A stretch of 30,809 nucleotides of DNA. It comes from Haplomitrium mnioides (taxonomy: Eukaryota; Marchantiophyta; Haplomitriopsida; Calobryales). Where the stretch lies: assembly GCA_049999725.1 (NCBI GenBank), contig JBNGIS010038336.1:19990-50798 (forward strand). The letters run 5' to 3'. The position numbers were made by a program, and so were the translations under genes. Shown here piece by piece: positions 19,640 to 28,882 of this stretch; position 1 is the first letter of the stretch, and every line of letters starts with the position of its first letter. The notes under the pieces were generated by a model. It saw only the letters and a program-made list of their open reading frames with translations. It searched no databases and had not been told where the DNA came from.

Positions 19640-19900
19640 TACCATTTCCCTCGTCAATTGATCTTAAATATTGACTCTAATTTTTTATTGTTGATCAATC
19701 TTAGATAAAACTTGTGATTGTTTCTTCATATTAATTTCCCTTGTTCATCGATCTTGGATATTGTCATGAGATTTGTGATTGTTTTTCAAATTGACTTCCC
19801 TTTTCATTTAAGCTTGTATACTATCATAAAACTTGTGATAGTTTTTAGGATCAAGTTACATTGCCAATCAATCTTGGATATGGTTTGCTGTTTCTTATCG
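19640..19900 (+). repeat. degenerate ~60-bp tandem repeat
   Basis: CTTGGATATT-type words recur at 19754, 19813 and 19873 (59-60 bp apart), with less regular earlier relatives at 19663 and 19700. Each is preceded by a TTCCC/ATTGCC word and in most units followed by ACTTGTGATWGTTTTT. Confidence 0.6.
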
Positions 19901-20589
19901 ATGATTTCTAAAGGTCAGATTTTCTACATGACTATTAGTAAGATAATTTACTTACTGATTGATTTCTCTTGTCAAACAATATTAGTTGTTTACTTGAATC
20001 TATTTCTTGATTGTGTTCAATGTTCATTGTCGATTGAATTTATTTTTTCCAACTGGTCATCAACATTTTGATATCAAATTAAATTTTCTTCTCGATCAAT
20101 AGTTGAGGCAAGTAATTTTTAATAATTTTTTATCAAATTCCATTGTTCATTGATAGTTAAGTCGATTTCTCATTCCTAATCATTTAAATATTTCTTCAAA
20201 TTTTTTTGTTTGCTCAATATTTGCTCTTGTAGAATTCTTTAGTTGTTTGTATCTAAAACTATGATTTAATTTTATATTTGTATTTGCACGACAAAATGAC
20301 TCTACATCTTTAAATTTGCTTATGCTTAATAGATTTCAAAAAATAGAGGATCTTTTGCAAGGTTGGAATCAATCTTTATCTTATCACCTAGAAATTAAGC
20401 ACACAAAAGAAATTTAGATCTTTTGTTTTCACATAATTGGTTTTGTTTGCACAATTAGCAATGGGTCTATGATTATTCCGAGTTTAAAACTTGATCTCTT
20501 GCATTAAAATCTATGCAATATCTTATCATTGTTCATTATTTCATTATCATCTTTTTATTGTAAGTTCATAAATTACGAAGCTAATATGA

Positions 20590-20925
20590 ATGAGTGTTGA
20601 CCACCAGTGAAGTTGTGGTACATGCACTTACCGACACAAATTCTTTTGTGATCTCAAGCACATAAAGAATTCCTTTTATAATGTGGAAGCGCTCGTGAAC
20701 AAATTCTTTTGTGATCTCAAGCCCATAAGGAATTCTTTCTATGATGTGGAGGTGCTCATACCTCCCTCTTGTTTTAACACTAAGATGCACAAATCTATTG
20801 CAATTGCATGTACTCCAAGGCTAATTTTGATAGCTCTACTATCATTTCTAATGGCTTCCATTAATCATACCTTTCTTGATGAAATGTGGCTGGATGCACC
20901 ATGTATCAGAGTATCGTAGTCATTC
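20590..20925 (-). pseudogene. antisense copia-like protease and pre-integrase remnant
   Basis: On the minus strand the region near 20895 reads GASSHISSRKV, then after a stop LMEAIRNDSRAIKISLGVHA. This resembles the copia 'DSGASSHMT...' protease segment and the following 'V.mGN...kI.GiG.v' stretch. Leftward, GLRSQKNLFTSASTL resembles the 'vPgLkkNLiSvg.L' motif that follows protease in copia Pol. It lies on the same strand as the gag remnant at 21000-21760 and in the expected order. Many stops are present. Confidence 0.55.
20636..20761. repeat. 63-bp tandem duplication inside the antisense pol remnant
   Basis: ACAAATTCTTTTGTGATCTC starts at 20636 and again at 20699, a 63-bp (21-codon) period. 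The two units differ at a few positions. On the minus strand both encode a 'LRSQKNL' type motif, so the pre-integrase NLIS-like segment is doubled in frame. Confidence 0.8.
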
Positions 20926-20999
20926 ATCTCTCTAAGTCGGATTTAGTAATCTTCATCTTTACATGATTCCTGTTCAACAATGACAATATTAGAGGTCTC

Positions 21000-21760
21000 T
21001 TGATTTCCTTCTCTCATCTCCTCCTTTCTTGATAGCTAGTTTTGTTTTGGAGCATGTGGGCAAGTGTCCATCCTTCTTGCAATAACAACAAGTACTTGCC
21101 TCTACATGTATTTTTCCTTTCTTTTTTCCTTTAGCAGTAAAAGCAACATCATCAATCTTTTATTTGTTGTGTCGCTTCTGCTCCTCATTGAGCAAGCCAC
21201 TCACCACAAACTCTATGTCAGACCTCTTTGCTTCCATGACCAAAGTGTCATATTTAGCAAGATCATTGTTGATTGGAACACAAATCAGGTCTTTCTCTTC
21301 AATTCATGATCCAACTGCCCACAACTATCCAACCATGGACTTCCTCATCACATGTTTAGTGTTGGTGGAATTTTCCTTCTTCTACACCAAGAAGAATAAG
21401 TTCTTCAAGAAAATTCTCTTCTCTTCACCTTGCCTTCATAATTGCTTGACAATAAATCCCAAGCTTCCTGTGCATTACTGCAGTTTCTCACCAACTCCTA
21501 AAGATGATCTTCAAGGCTCAACATTTTGGATGCTAATGCCTTCTGCTCAGCCCTCACCAAACACTTCCTTTCTCTCCTAATCCTAATGTCAAAAGAAGAC
21601 ATTTTTTAGAGCTCAAATAATATTCTTTGGGGATCGTCAATGAATTCCCATAGATCTTGAATCAACAAGATCATCTTCATCTTATCTCCAAGATGAAAAA
21701 ATTGTCTTCTCAAAATTTTGGGATCCTGCTTCCATCACACTCAATTTTTGCTTGTGGTGG
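21000..21760 (-). pseudogene. antisense copia-like gag with CCHC-like zinc knuckle, copy 2
   Basis: Minus-strand frames give KMKMILLIQDLWEFIDDPQ near 21680, then RAEQKALASKMLSLEDHL, NCSNAQEAWDLLSSNYEGK near 21450 (the UBN2-type 'AkeAWd.L...YEG' motif) and, near 21075, CCYCKKDGHLPTCSK. That last is a zinc knuckle with one residue short between His and the final Cys. Frames change several times and stops are frequent. The related copy 1 is at 16694-17310. The leader-like sequence extends to about 21940. Confidence 0.75.
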
Positions 21761-21943
21761 GCCCATAGCCAAACGCAAAGTATGCTCAAAACTCCACATA
21801 AAGAGTTGAGAAACTGTCGAAAGAGAGAAACCCAAAAATTGCGTCCAAGGAGTGACACCCAAAATGCTAAAACGTGAGATAAGCAGGATAGTCCCCTACT
21901 CTGGAAATACAATCACAATGAAGGCAATATGGTCACATATTAT

Positions 21944-22236
21944 AGAGGTCTACTAAAAATTTAGTTTTTGTGGCCTTATACACCATGAAACTAACATATG
22001 AAGCACATCAACGGTCACTACTTGGATGCAGAACATCCGCGCTAAAGTCACTAAAAAGTTAGTGATTGTGGCCTTATGCACCATGAACATAACACATGAA
22101 GAACGTCAATAGTCACTACTTGGATGCAGAACATCCATGCTAAAGTCATTTAATAACATAACTACCAAAAAAAAAATAGGAGCTGCAATATTGTATAAAT
22201 AAACCTACATATCACAACTACGACAGATACAGTGCA
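21944..22236. repeat. R repeat, left part, with 99-bp tandem duplication
   Basis: The unit start AGAGGTCTAC at 21944 is the same as at 23588 and (AGAGGTCTGC) 27468. Inside, CTAAAAANTTAGT...GTGGCC occurs at 21952 and 22051, a 99-bp direct duplication. The stretch ends at AGTGCA (22231-22236), where the LINE-1 piece starts. Confidence 0.75.
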
Positions 22237-23274
22237 GACACTGATAGGTTTGGACACAAGCCAAAACTTCTTCATATAAGATCTAGATGGTCGTGATCCA
22301 GTCCGTTGGTAGGTGTAACTCAAGTAATATGGACCAGTGTTTGTTGTGTGGTATTAAGTCAAAAGCTTTCTGGATATCTATGAAATAGCAATATAGACCT
22401 CCAACATGTGTGTGTTGTTCAATAATGGTGCGGATGGAGACCACCTAGGTGATCAATCGTTGAGTGATGCTCCTGAAACCTTGGTTGTCTTTGAGTTTGT
22501 AGTTGTTGTGCTTTGCTCCATTGTGTGATCTTGAAGTTGAGTGTAGCCATGAAGAGCTTTGGGAATAGAGGGCTGAGCATAGTGGTGCGGTAACTAAAGT
22601 GTTGGCTTTTGTCCCCAACTTTGTGGATTGGATTGATAGTATTGAGATTCCATTATGTAGAGAATCCAGTTTGTATAACTTGGTTGAATAGGTTGGGAGA
22701 GGGATTTAGATCCTCTTTTGAGCATCTGGGCTTGGAGCCTTAGGGAGTCAAGGGCTTTGTTGTGCAGCTTCTTGATAGTAGCCATGACCTCTCTAGTGGT
22801 GAAAAAACTTCCTCAAAATGTGAGAATCCTTGAATCTAGTAGTTGATGGTGATTTGTAAGGGTGAGATCATGTGATGTAAGGTGGAGGTCATCATGGTCT
22901 TCAAGTATCTCTTGTTTTTCTTCAGGATGATCTTCTCCTAATTTGAATATTTGTGCTGGGAGGTTGCCTGTTTTGCAGTTGAAGTCATCCACAATCATCA
23001 TGTTCCCATTGGTTGTTGTGTTGATAATCTCTCCCATCTTGTCAAATGGTGCTTCCAAGTCTTTATCTGCAGAGTAAGTGACTCCTCCACTAGGAAAGTA
23101 ACAGGTACCAACGTAAAGATCTCGGTTCAGGCCAACTGATTTATGGATTTTGAGCCAGACATATCAATTAAAGTTGTCTTTTTCTAGTACAACTACATGT
23201 GGACTAAGTCTTGTGGGTATAACGCAAGCCAGTCCTCAATGTCCTTGTCCTAAACGACAACTAAATAAGGATGG
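22237..23274 (-). pseudogene. LINE piece 1: endonuclease and start of RT, internally deleted
   Basis: On the minus strand from 23260 leftwards: VWLKIHKSVGLNRDLYVGTC, YFPSGGVTYSADKD, APFDKMGEI and NMMIVDDFNCKTGNLP, an apurinic-type LINE endonuclease with the 'GDFNaktG' motif altered to DDFN. After LLDSRILTF the frame jumps at about 22810 to FFTTREVMATIKKLHNKALD, which in piece 2 lies over 700 bp further on, so the end of the endonuclease and the linker are deleted. The RT start follows (FPKLFMATLNFKITQWSKAQ) and stops near 22240. The piece is bounded by AGTGCA at 22231-22236 and 23275-23280. Confidence 0.8.
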
Positions 23275-24120
23275 AGTGCACCCTTCACAATGCAGTGTCA
23301 GACACAAAGTTTCAGACAATTCAGCCTCATCATATGTAGGAGTGACAAGCTACCACAACTTCTTGCTAGTTTTGTCGGTTCCCAACAAGAGGTCCTGATG
23401 GATATGTGTAGTGAGTTTTTGCTACTTTCTGGAAGTAACCGGGAAAACTCAGTCATGATGATAACTAGCAATCCACCAAGAATCCAAACTAATCAAAATC
23501 TTTAAACTCCTAAGCATCAGCTTGCGACATCATTCATTTCACTTTAGTTTGATTTGTGAAGCAAACATCCAAGAGCATAACTCCCAGAGAGGTCTACTAA
23601 AAGACTAGTGATTGGGGCCTTCTGCACCATGAACATAACACATGAAGCATATCATTGGTGACTACTTGGATGTAGAACATCCTCTAAAGTCACTAAATAA
23701 GATAGCTATAAAGTTGAGAGTAAAACTAGCCACAAAAATAAATAAATGGAAGCTGCAATAGTCTAAGAAAAACCTACACACATCACAACTGCACAAACAT
23801 AGAGTTCAGCCTTCATAGTGCGGTGTCAAACACCAAGTTTCAGAAAATTTAGCCTTATCATGTGTAGCAGTGACAAGCTGCCACAACTTCATGCTGGTTT
23901 CGTCAGTTCCGAGCAACATGTCTTGATCGATCTTTGTACTAAGTTCCTCCACTTTCCAGAAGTAACCAAGAAAACTCAGTCATGATGATGCCTAGAACTC
24001 CACCAAGAAACCAACTTAAGCGTCATCATATGTAGCAGTGACAAGCTGCCATAGCTTCCTGCTGATTTCGTCACTTCCCAACATCATGTCTTGATCGATC
24101 TTTGTACTAAGTTTTTGCCT
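23275..24120. repeat. R repeat array, middle part
   Basis: 23275-23587 is the right part of one unit and 23588-24015 most of the next. At about 24015 the sequence steps back inside the unit and repeats about 100 bp (CATCATATGTAGCAGTGACAAGCTGCC), ending near 24120 at CTAAGTTTTTGCCTCAATG, where LINE sequence begins. Summing parts gives a unit of about 537 bp. The minus strand carries a coding-like segment (DLLGTD.TSKKLWQLVT type) in each copy. Confidence 0.8.
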
Positions 24121-25159
24121 CAATGAGCAATGAGAGACTTCATATTGTTAAACAAATACCATGCATGACTTAAAGAATGTGATCTGAGCAAGCTTGAGAA
24201 ATGACAGCCCTGACTAAAACAATGAGAGCTTAATGAATAAATGAATTTGATTTAAAGTCCAAAGCTAGCCTTAGGGTGATAAAGACTAAGAGTACAATGC
24301 ACACAAGCGTAGAGAGGGGTGCAAAAACCAAAGTAGTGGGCTAAAAATTGTTAAATTGAAAATAAGTTGAGTTGGGACAAACCCGCTTGTGAGTCATATG
24401 CTCACTCTCTCAAAACTAATCTCTATGTCTAATCTGTCAGTTTCTGAGATCTAAGCAGCATGAGTTATTGAAAGAAGAGTGGCCCAACCAACGTTGATTG
24501 TATTATTGGAGAAATTGTTGTACTGTCCCATTATGTAATACAAATAGTCTATGATACCTTCCCTAGATTTTACAGTACCTCGAAAAGAAAAGATGATATG
24601 GTGTTCATCTTGATTGTATATTGTCTTGAATCGATTGCAGGTATGTGACAGGTTTTATCACTGTATTTGCCTCAATGCATATCACACCAAATTCAGCTGC
24701 CAAGATTTGTAGAGGTGTGGTGATGCGTACAGTGGCTAATGTAGTGAGGAACCTCTTGAGGGGTTTCTTACCATGTTTTAGCCACATGGCCGAAGTTATA
24801 GAGGGTACCAATGATTCTGCTCTATATGTTGTTGTTGGAGCAACGAGCGTATGGAAGAGGTTGATTCTCATGGGTATATGGCACATATCTTTTGTCTTGC
24901 ACTAGCTGTTCATTTGGTATAAGCTAACGTGACCTGTTGTAATCCTCCATTCGGCTCCAAAGCCCCATCCTCTCTGGGTATGCATTGGCATCCCCAAATA
25001 GGTGTACTAGTTTATCACTTTGATATTCTCCTGCATGAACTTGAAAGTTTCCCTTTGTGCTGTGGTGAGCAATTTTCCAAAGACCAGGACCTTGGTTTTC
25101 TTCATACTGACAGTCATACCGGATCGGCTACAGAATTGGTCCAGTGTTTTTAGGTGTTG
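24121..25159 (-). pseudogene. LINE piece 2 C-terminal region
   Basis: The minus-strand frame 24886-24605 contains LFHTLVAPTTTYRAESLVPS (consensus 'LFd.LV.PvllYg.Evw.ps') and TTPLQILAAEFGVICIEA ('tp..ilaElGr.Pi'), a known post-RT region of plant LINEs. Left of it RYHRLFVLHNGTVQQF matches the same region of piece 3. The zinc-finger-like CxxC...H motif visible in piece 3 is missing here, probably by deletion near 24620. Confidence 0.75.
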
Positions 25160-25870
25160 TTAAAGTCCAGCGCTTGTTGTTGACATGAAGATGATGTCAT
25201 CTGCAGACAAGAGAATACCAATGGTCTGGGCTAGCAGATTGGGAGCATGGGCTCCCACATTGACCAGCAATGCCTCCAATTTGTTGATGAATAGACAAAA
25301 TAAGGTGGGAGAAAGTGAGCAGCCCTCCTTGACACTGATGTTGCAATGGATAGGCTCCAACAGACCATGTGGGTATGGATACATGCCAAAACTTCTTCAT
25401 ATATGATTTGGATGGTCATGATCTAGTGGTTGGTAGGTGTAACTCATGCAATCTAGACCAATGTTTGTTGTGTGAAACTAAAGCAAAGGCTTTCTAGAAA
25501 TCTACAAAACAACAGTATAGACCTTCATCACATCTGTGTTGTTCAATGATAGTGCGGATGGTGACCAGGTGGTGAGTCGTTGAGTGATGCTCCAGAAACC
25601 TTGCTTGTCCTTGAGCTTGTAGTTGTTGTGCTTTGCTCCATTGTGTGATCTTGAAGGTGAGTGCGGCCTCAAAGAGCTTTGGGAATAGAGGGCCAAGCAT
25701 GATGGTGCAATAATTAGAGTGTTGGCTTTAGTCCCTAGCTTTATAGATGGAAATGATAGTTTTGAGCTTTCATTCAGCAGGGAATCCCTTTTGAACCACC
25801 TAGCTGAATAGGTTGGTGATGGGTTGAGAGAGGGGCTTGGATCCTCTTTTGAGCATTTGGGATTGAAGCC
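25160..25870 (-). pseudogene. LINE piece 2 reverse transcriptase, active site altered
   Basis: Minus-strand frames give FPAExKLKTIISIYKA (RT block 1), GPLFPKLFEAALTFKITQW, GQARFLEHHSTTHHLVTIRT and LYCCFVDF (block with the first Asp), then after a frameshift ISVKEGCSLSPTLFCLFINK and ILLSADDIIFMSTT. The last is the YADD box with Ser in place of Tyr (codon TCT near 25200). The two metal-binding Asp residues are present. The frames change near 25400-25500. Confidence 0.83.
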
Positions 25871-26623
25871 TTAGAGAGTCAAGGTCTTTGTTGTACAATT
25901 TCTTGATCGTAGCCATGACCTCTCCAGTGGTGAAAACATCAGTTTAGGGTTTGTTGTTGGTTTTAGGGGGGGAAGGGGGTTGGGTGTGACTAATATAGAG
26001 TGATAGAGCTTGTCACCATATCTCTTCCAGTCTTGGAGGTCATCCAACTGGAGTTGGTCTTGCTGGCCCTTGAGAGACAAGAAGAATTTCTTTGGCTGAC
26101 ATTTGTTATCCAAGATGAGTTGGGGAAGTCTTTGTGCTATCCAGGTGCAACATAGTTCCCTTCTGCATTTCCGCCAAGCGTGGAGCACTTCTCGGATCAT
26201 TGTAGTTGGTGCTCCTTGTGTGACCTTTTTTTGCCACTTGAACCATGTTTCTTTTGCAGTGTTGTCCAACCAAGGGTTGGGTTTAATGTTGGAGGGGGTT
26301 TTGGCTGTGAAAAGAGTGGTAGAGAACTTTGGTCTAGCTATTGTGAGAATGATGTTTGTAAGTGAAGTTGAGTCTAGTACTGGGTTTGTGGACATTTGGG
26401 TGTGCAGTTCTTTGGTGTATGTTTTGGACTGTTTCTCCATGAGTGGGTAGTGGTATACGAGGTGGGTGGGACAATGAATTCTGGAAGGGTTAGGGATTCT
26501 GGTAGTAGGCTTGAACACAAAGTGCAGTAGTGTGTGTTCTGAGTCAGGGGTTGGTTCCCCAATGTAGAAATTTTCAAGGAATTTAGACGTCCGATGAGAA
26601 TTGGTAAGAAGGTAGTCCGCCAT
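25871..26623 (-). pseudogene. LINE piece 2 endonuclease end and linker to RT
   Basis: This 250-codon frame is open on the minus strand. It begins MADYLLTNSHRTSKF and includes the SEHTLLHF block, then a Lys/Trp-rich linker (NPWLDNTAKETWFKWQKK, VLHAWRKCRREL, KKFFLSLKGQQDQL). That is the typical segment between endonuclease and RT ('W.d.ec...r......k'). The ATG is internal, not the original start. After its end the region continues in another frame as VMATIKKLYNKDLDSLRLQ. Confidence 0.78.
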
Positions 26624-27049
26624 TGATTTCCCGATGCCTGTACTGCCTTAAAAGGTGAGACTCCTTGAGTGTATTTCTTTATAAGTTATGAGAGAACTCC
26701 ATACCTACAAACCAAGGTAGACAATCATAAATTTAATCAAGAGGATTTGTACCGAAGATTGAAAAGATTAACAACCCCTAAATCTAGTAGTTGATGGTGG
26801 TTTTTGAGGGTGAGATGGTGTGATGTGCAGTGGAGGTCATCACGATCTTCAAGTATATTTTGTTTGTCTTCAACATAATCTTCTCCTCATTTGAATATTT
26901 GTGCTTGGAAGTTGCTTGTTTTGCAGTTGAGGTCACCCATAATCAGTATGTTCCCATTAGTTGTTGTGTTGATAATCTCTCCCATCTTGTCATATGGTGC
27001 CTCCGAGTCTCTATCTGCAGAGTAAGTGACTCTTCCACCAGGGAAGCAA
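26600..27049 (-). pseudogene. LINE piece 2 endonuclease domain
   Basis: From 27049 leftwards on the minus strand: PGGRVTYSADRDSEAPYDKM and GEIINTTTNGNILIMGDLNC, followed by KTS. This is the conserved 'GDFNArtG' strand of the AP-type endonuclease with Phe to Leu. LLDLG near 26770 and then, across about 110 bp of unclear sequence, TFxGSTGIGKSMADYLLTNS and FYIGEPTPDSEHTLLHF follow. This is the endonuclease C-terminal 'iDYil.s...vg....SDH.pl' block with Glu for Asp in SDH. The enzyme would nick target DNA to prime reverse transcription. Confidence 0.78.
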
Positions 27050-27835
27050 TATAGTTATGAAGTTGTGGAGAGTAAAACCAACCACAAAAACAAATAAATG
27101 GAAGCTGCAATAGTGTAGGAAAAACCTACACACATCTTATTTGTGCACACATAGAGTGCAGCCTTCACAATGTGGTGCCATACACAAAGTTTCAGACTAT
27201 TCATCGTTATCATGTGTAGCAGTGACAAGTTGTCACAACTTTTTATTGGTTTCATCGGCTCTTGAAAGCAAGTCATGATCAATTGTTATACTAAGTTTCT
27301 GCCACTTTTCGGAAGTAATGGGAAAAATCAGTCATGATGACGCCTAATACTCCACCAAAAATCCAAACTAATCAATATCTATCAACTCTCAAGCATCAGC
27401 TTGCGACATCATTCATTTCACTTTAGTTTGATCTTGTTAAGAAGACATCCAAGAGAATAACTCTCAAAGAGGTCTGCTGAAAGGTTAGTGATTGGGGCCT
27501 TCTGCACTCTAAACATAGCACATGAAGTACATCACTAGTGACAATTTGGATGCAAAACAACCGCTAAAGTCACTGAACAACATAGCTATGAAGTTAAAAG
27601 AGTAAAACTAACCACAAAAAAAAAAGAAAATAGAAGCTACAATAGTTTAGGAAAAACCTACACACCTCACATTTGCATGACACATACAGTGCAGCCTTCA
27701 CAATGAGGTGTTAAACACAAAGTTTCAAACAATTAAGCCTCATCGTGTGTAGCAATGACAAGCTGCCACAACTTCTTGCTTGTTTTGTCACTTCCCAATA
27801 GCAAATCCTGATCGATCTTTGTACTGAGTTTCTCC
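27050..27835. repeat. R repeat array, right part
   Basis: 27050-27467 is a unit lacking about its first 110 bp. 27468-27835 is the left part of the next unit, which runs into LINE sequence at CTGAGTTTCTCCCTCAATGG. This junction is the same as at 24120, so it already existed before the two copies diverged. Confidence 0.8.
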
Positions 27836-28495
27836 CTCAATGGGCAAATGAGAGACTTCATATTGTCAAACAAAGAACATGTATGACTTGAAGAATGTGA
27901 TCTCAGAAAGCATGAGAAAGGACAGCCTTGACTAAAACAATGAGACCTTAATGACTGAATGAATGAATTTGATTAAAAGCCGAGACCCAGCCCTAGGGCC
28001 ATAAGGACTGAGAGTACAATGCACACAAGAGTGCGGAGGGGTACAAAAACCCAAGTACCCAACTAAAAATTGTTAAACTGAAAATAATTTGAGCCGAGAA
28101 AAACATGCTTGTGAGCTATATGCTCACTCTCTCGTAACTAGCCTCTATATCTAGTCTGTCTGTTTCTGAGATCTAAGTAGCATGAGTTCTTGAAAGAAGA
28201 TTTCCAACCAACGTTAATCCTAATATTTAAGAAATTGTTGCACTGTCCCATTCTATTCTACAAATAGTCCATGATACCTTGCTCGGATTTCACATTACCT
28301 AGGGCTATATAAGATGATGTGGTGTTCATCTTCTGTGACTTGTAGATTGCAGTGGAGGCACAAAAAATTCTCTGGTCAAATTTTGTTGTCAGTCTTGGAC
28401 CATGTGGCTCTTTCACATCTCAGTCAATGGGATCCAGTACAAAGTTGTGTGAGGTGTTGATAAATCAAAGAGAGAGATCAAAGAGAGACCCAAGA
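27836..28495 (-). pseudogene. LINE piece 3: C-terminal region, cut by Copia-B
   Basis: On the minus strand: CLHCNLQVTEDEHHIILYS (a C-x2-C...H type motif), RARYHGLFVE, NGTVQQFL and FFQELMLLRSQ. This is the ORF2 C-terminus also seen in piece 2 (24160-24600), followed by the same 3' sequence and R junction. Its upstream part is missing because Copia-B starts at 28496. The copy is interrupted by stops. Confidence 0.75.
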
Positions 28496-28752
28496 TGTTG
28501 AAATACCAAGCTCTGTACGTAACCCGTTGGGATGACGAGTAGAGACTTATTTTTAACCCTCTTTAGGGTTAGTTTTGTTAAGTTAATTTAGGGTAAATTT
28601 AAGTATAAATACAAAGCATGTAGAGAGAAAAGTAGGGAGATTGAAGAGAGAGCGTCGCCATGCCGCAAGCCTCTTCTCTTTTGTAAATACGTTGTGTTGA
28701 ATACGATCTCTCATATTTGCCTCCAAAGATTTATCTCCTCGATTTCTTTACA
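28496..28752 (+). repeat. Copia-B 5' LTR (257 bp)
   Basis: It starts TGTTGAAATACC and ends TTTACA directly before the primer site, so both TG and CA ends are present. The right border is fixed by the PBS and the left by the change from LINE-like DNA. Confidence 0.9.
28604..28610 (+). promoter_or_regulatory. TATA box of the Copia-B LTR
   Basis: TATAAAT in the middle of the LTR, followed by a purine-rich stretch, is placed as a U3/R promoter should be. Confidence 0.55.
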
Positions 28753-28764
28753 TGGTATCAGAGC
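28753..28764 (+). other. primer binding site for initiator Met tRNA
   Basis: TGGTATCAGAGC follows the LTR end directly and is the standard plant copia PBS complementary to the 3' end of initiator Met tRNA. Minus-strand cDNA synthesis would start here. Confidence 0.92.
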
Positions 28765-28882
28765 CTGGTTTGTGAGGAAAATACGATCGCAAAGAGTAGA
28801 CGATCAATTTGGTTTGATATCCTTTTTGCCAAAGGTGGTCAGAGTTGTGCTTGAAGTTTGGAGGTGTCGAGAAGTTGCGTAA

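Larger units (their letters stand above)
19190..20589. other. AT-rich DNA, no coding motif
   Basis: This lies between the candidate purine tract and the antisense protease piece, where integrase, RT and RNase H of a full copia element would be. None of their motifs is visible in either strand. Instead it holds the two tandem repeat fields listed separately. Frames such as 19718-20071 are low-complexity shadows. Confidence 0.5.
24121..27049 (-). mobile_element. LINE piece 2 (non-LTR retrotransposon), most complete copy
   Basis: Read on the minus strand it runs endonuclease (27049-26600), linker, RT (25935-25160) and C-terminal domain (25160-24160), the standard LINE ORF2 order. The 5' end is truncated inside the endonuclease and adjoins an R unit at 27050. 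The 3' side passes into R at about 24120. Stops and frameshifts are frequent, and no poly(A)/poly(T) tail or target duplication is visible. Confidence 0.85.

Noticed and set aside
19718-20071. 117-codon + strand frame as a gene
   Set aside because: It is the hydrophobic translation of a degenerate 60-bp tandem repeat.
26103-26450. 115-codon + strand frame
   Set aside because: It is opposite to the 250-codon LINE linker frame, which has recognisable family residues.
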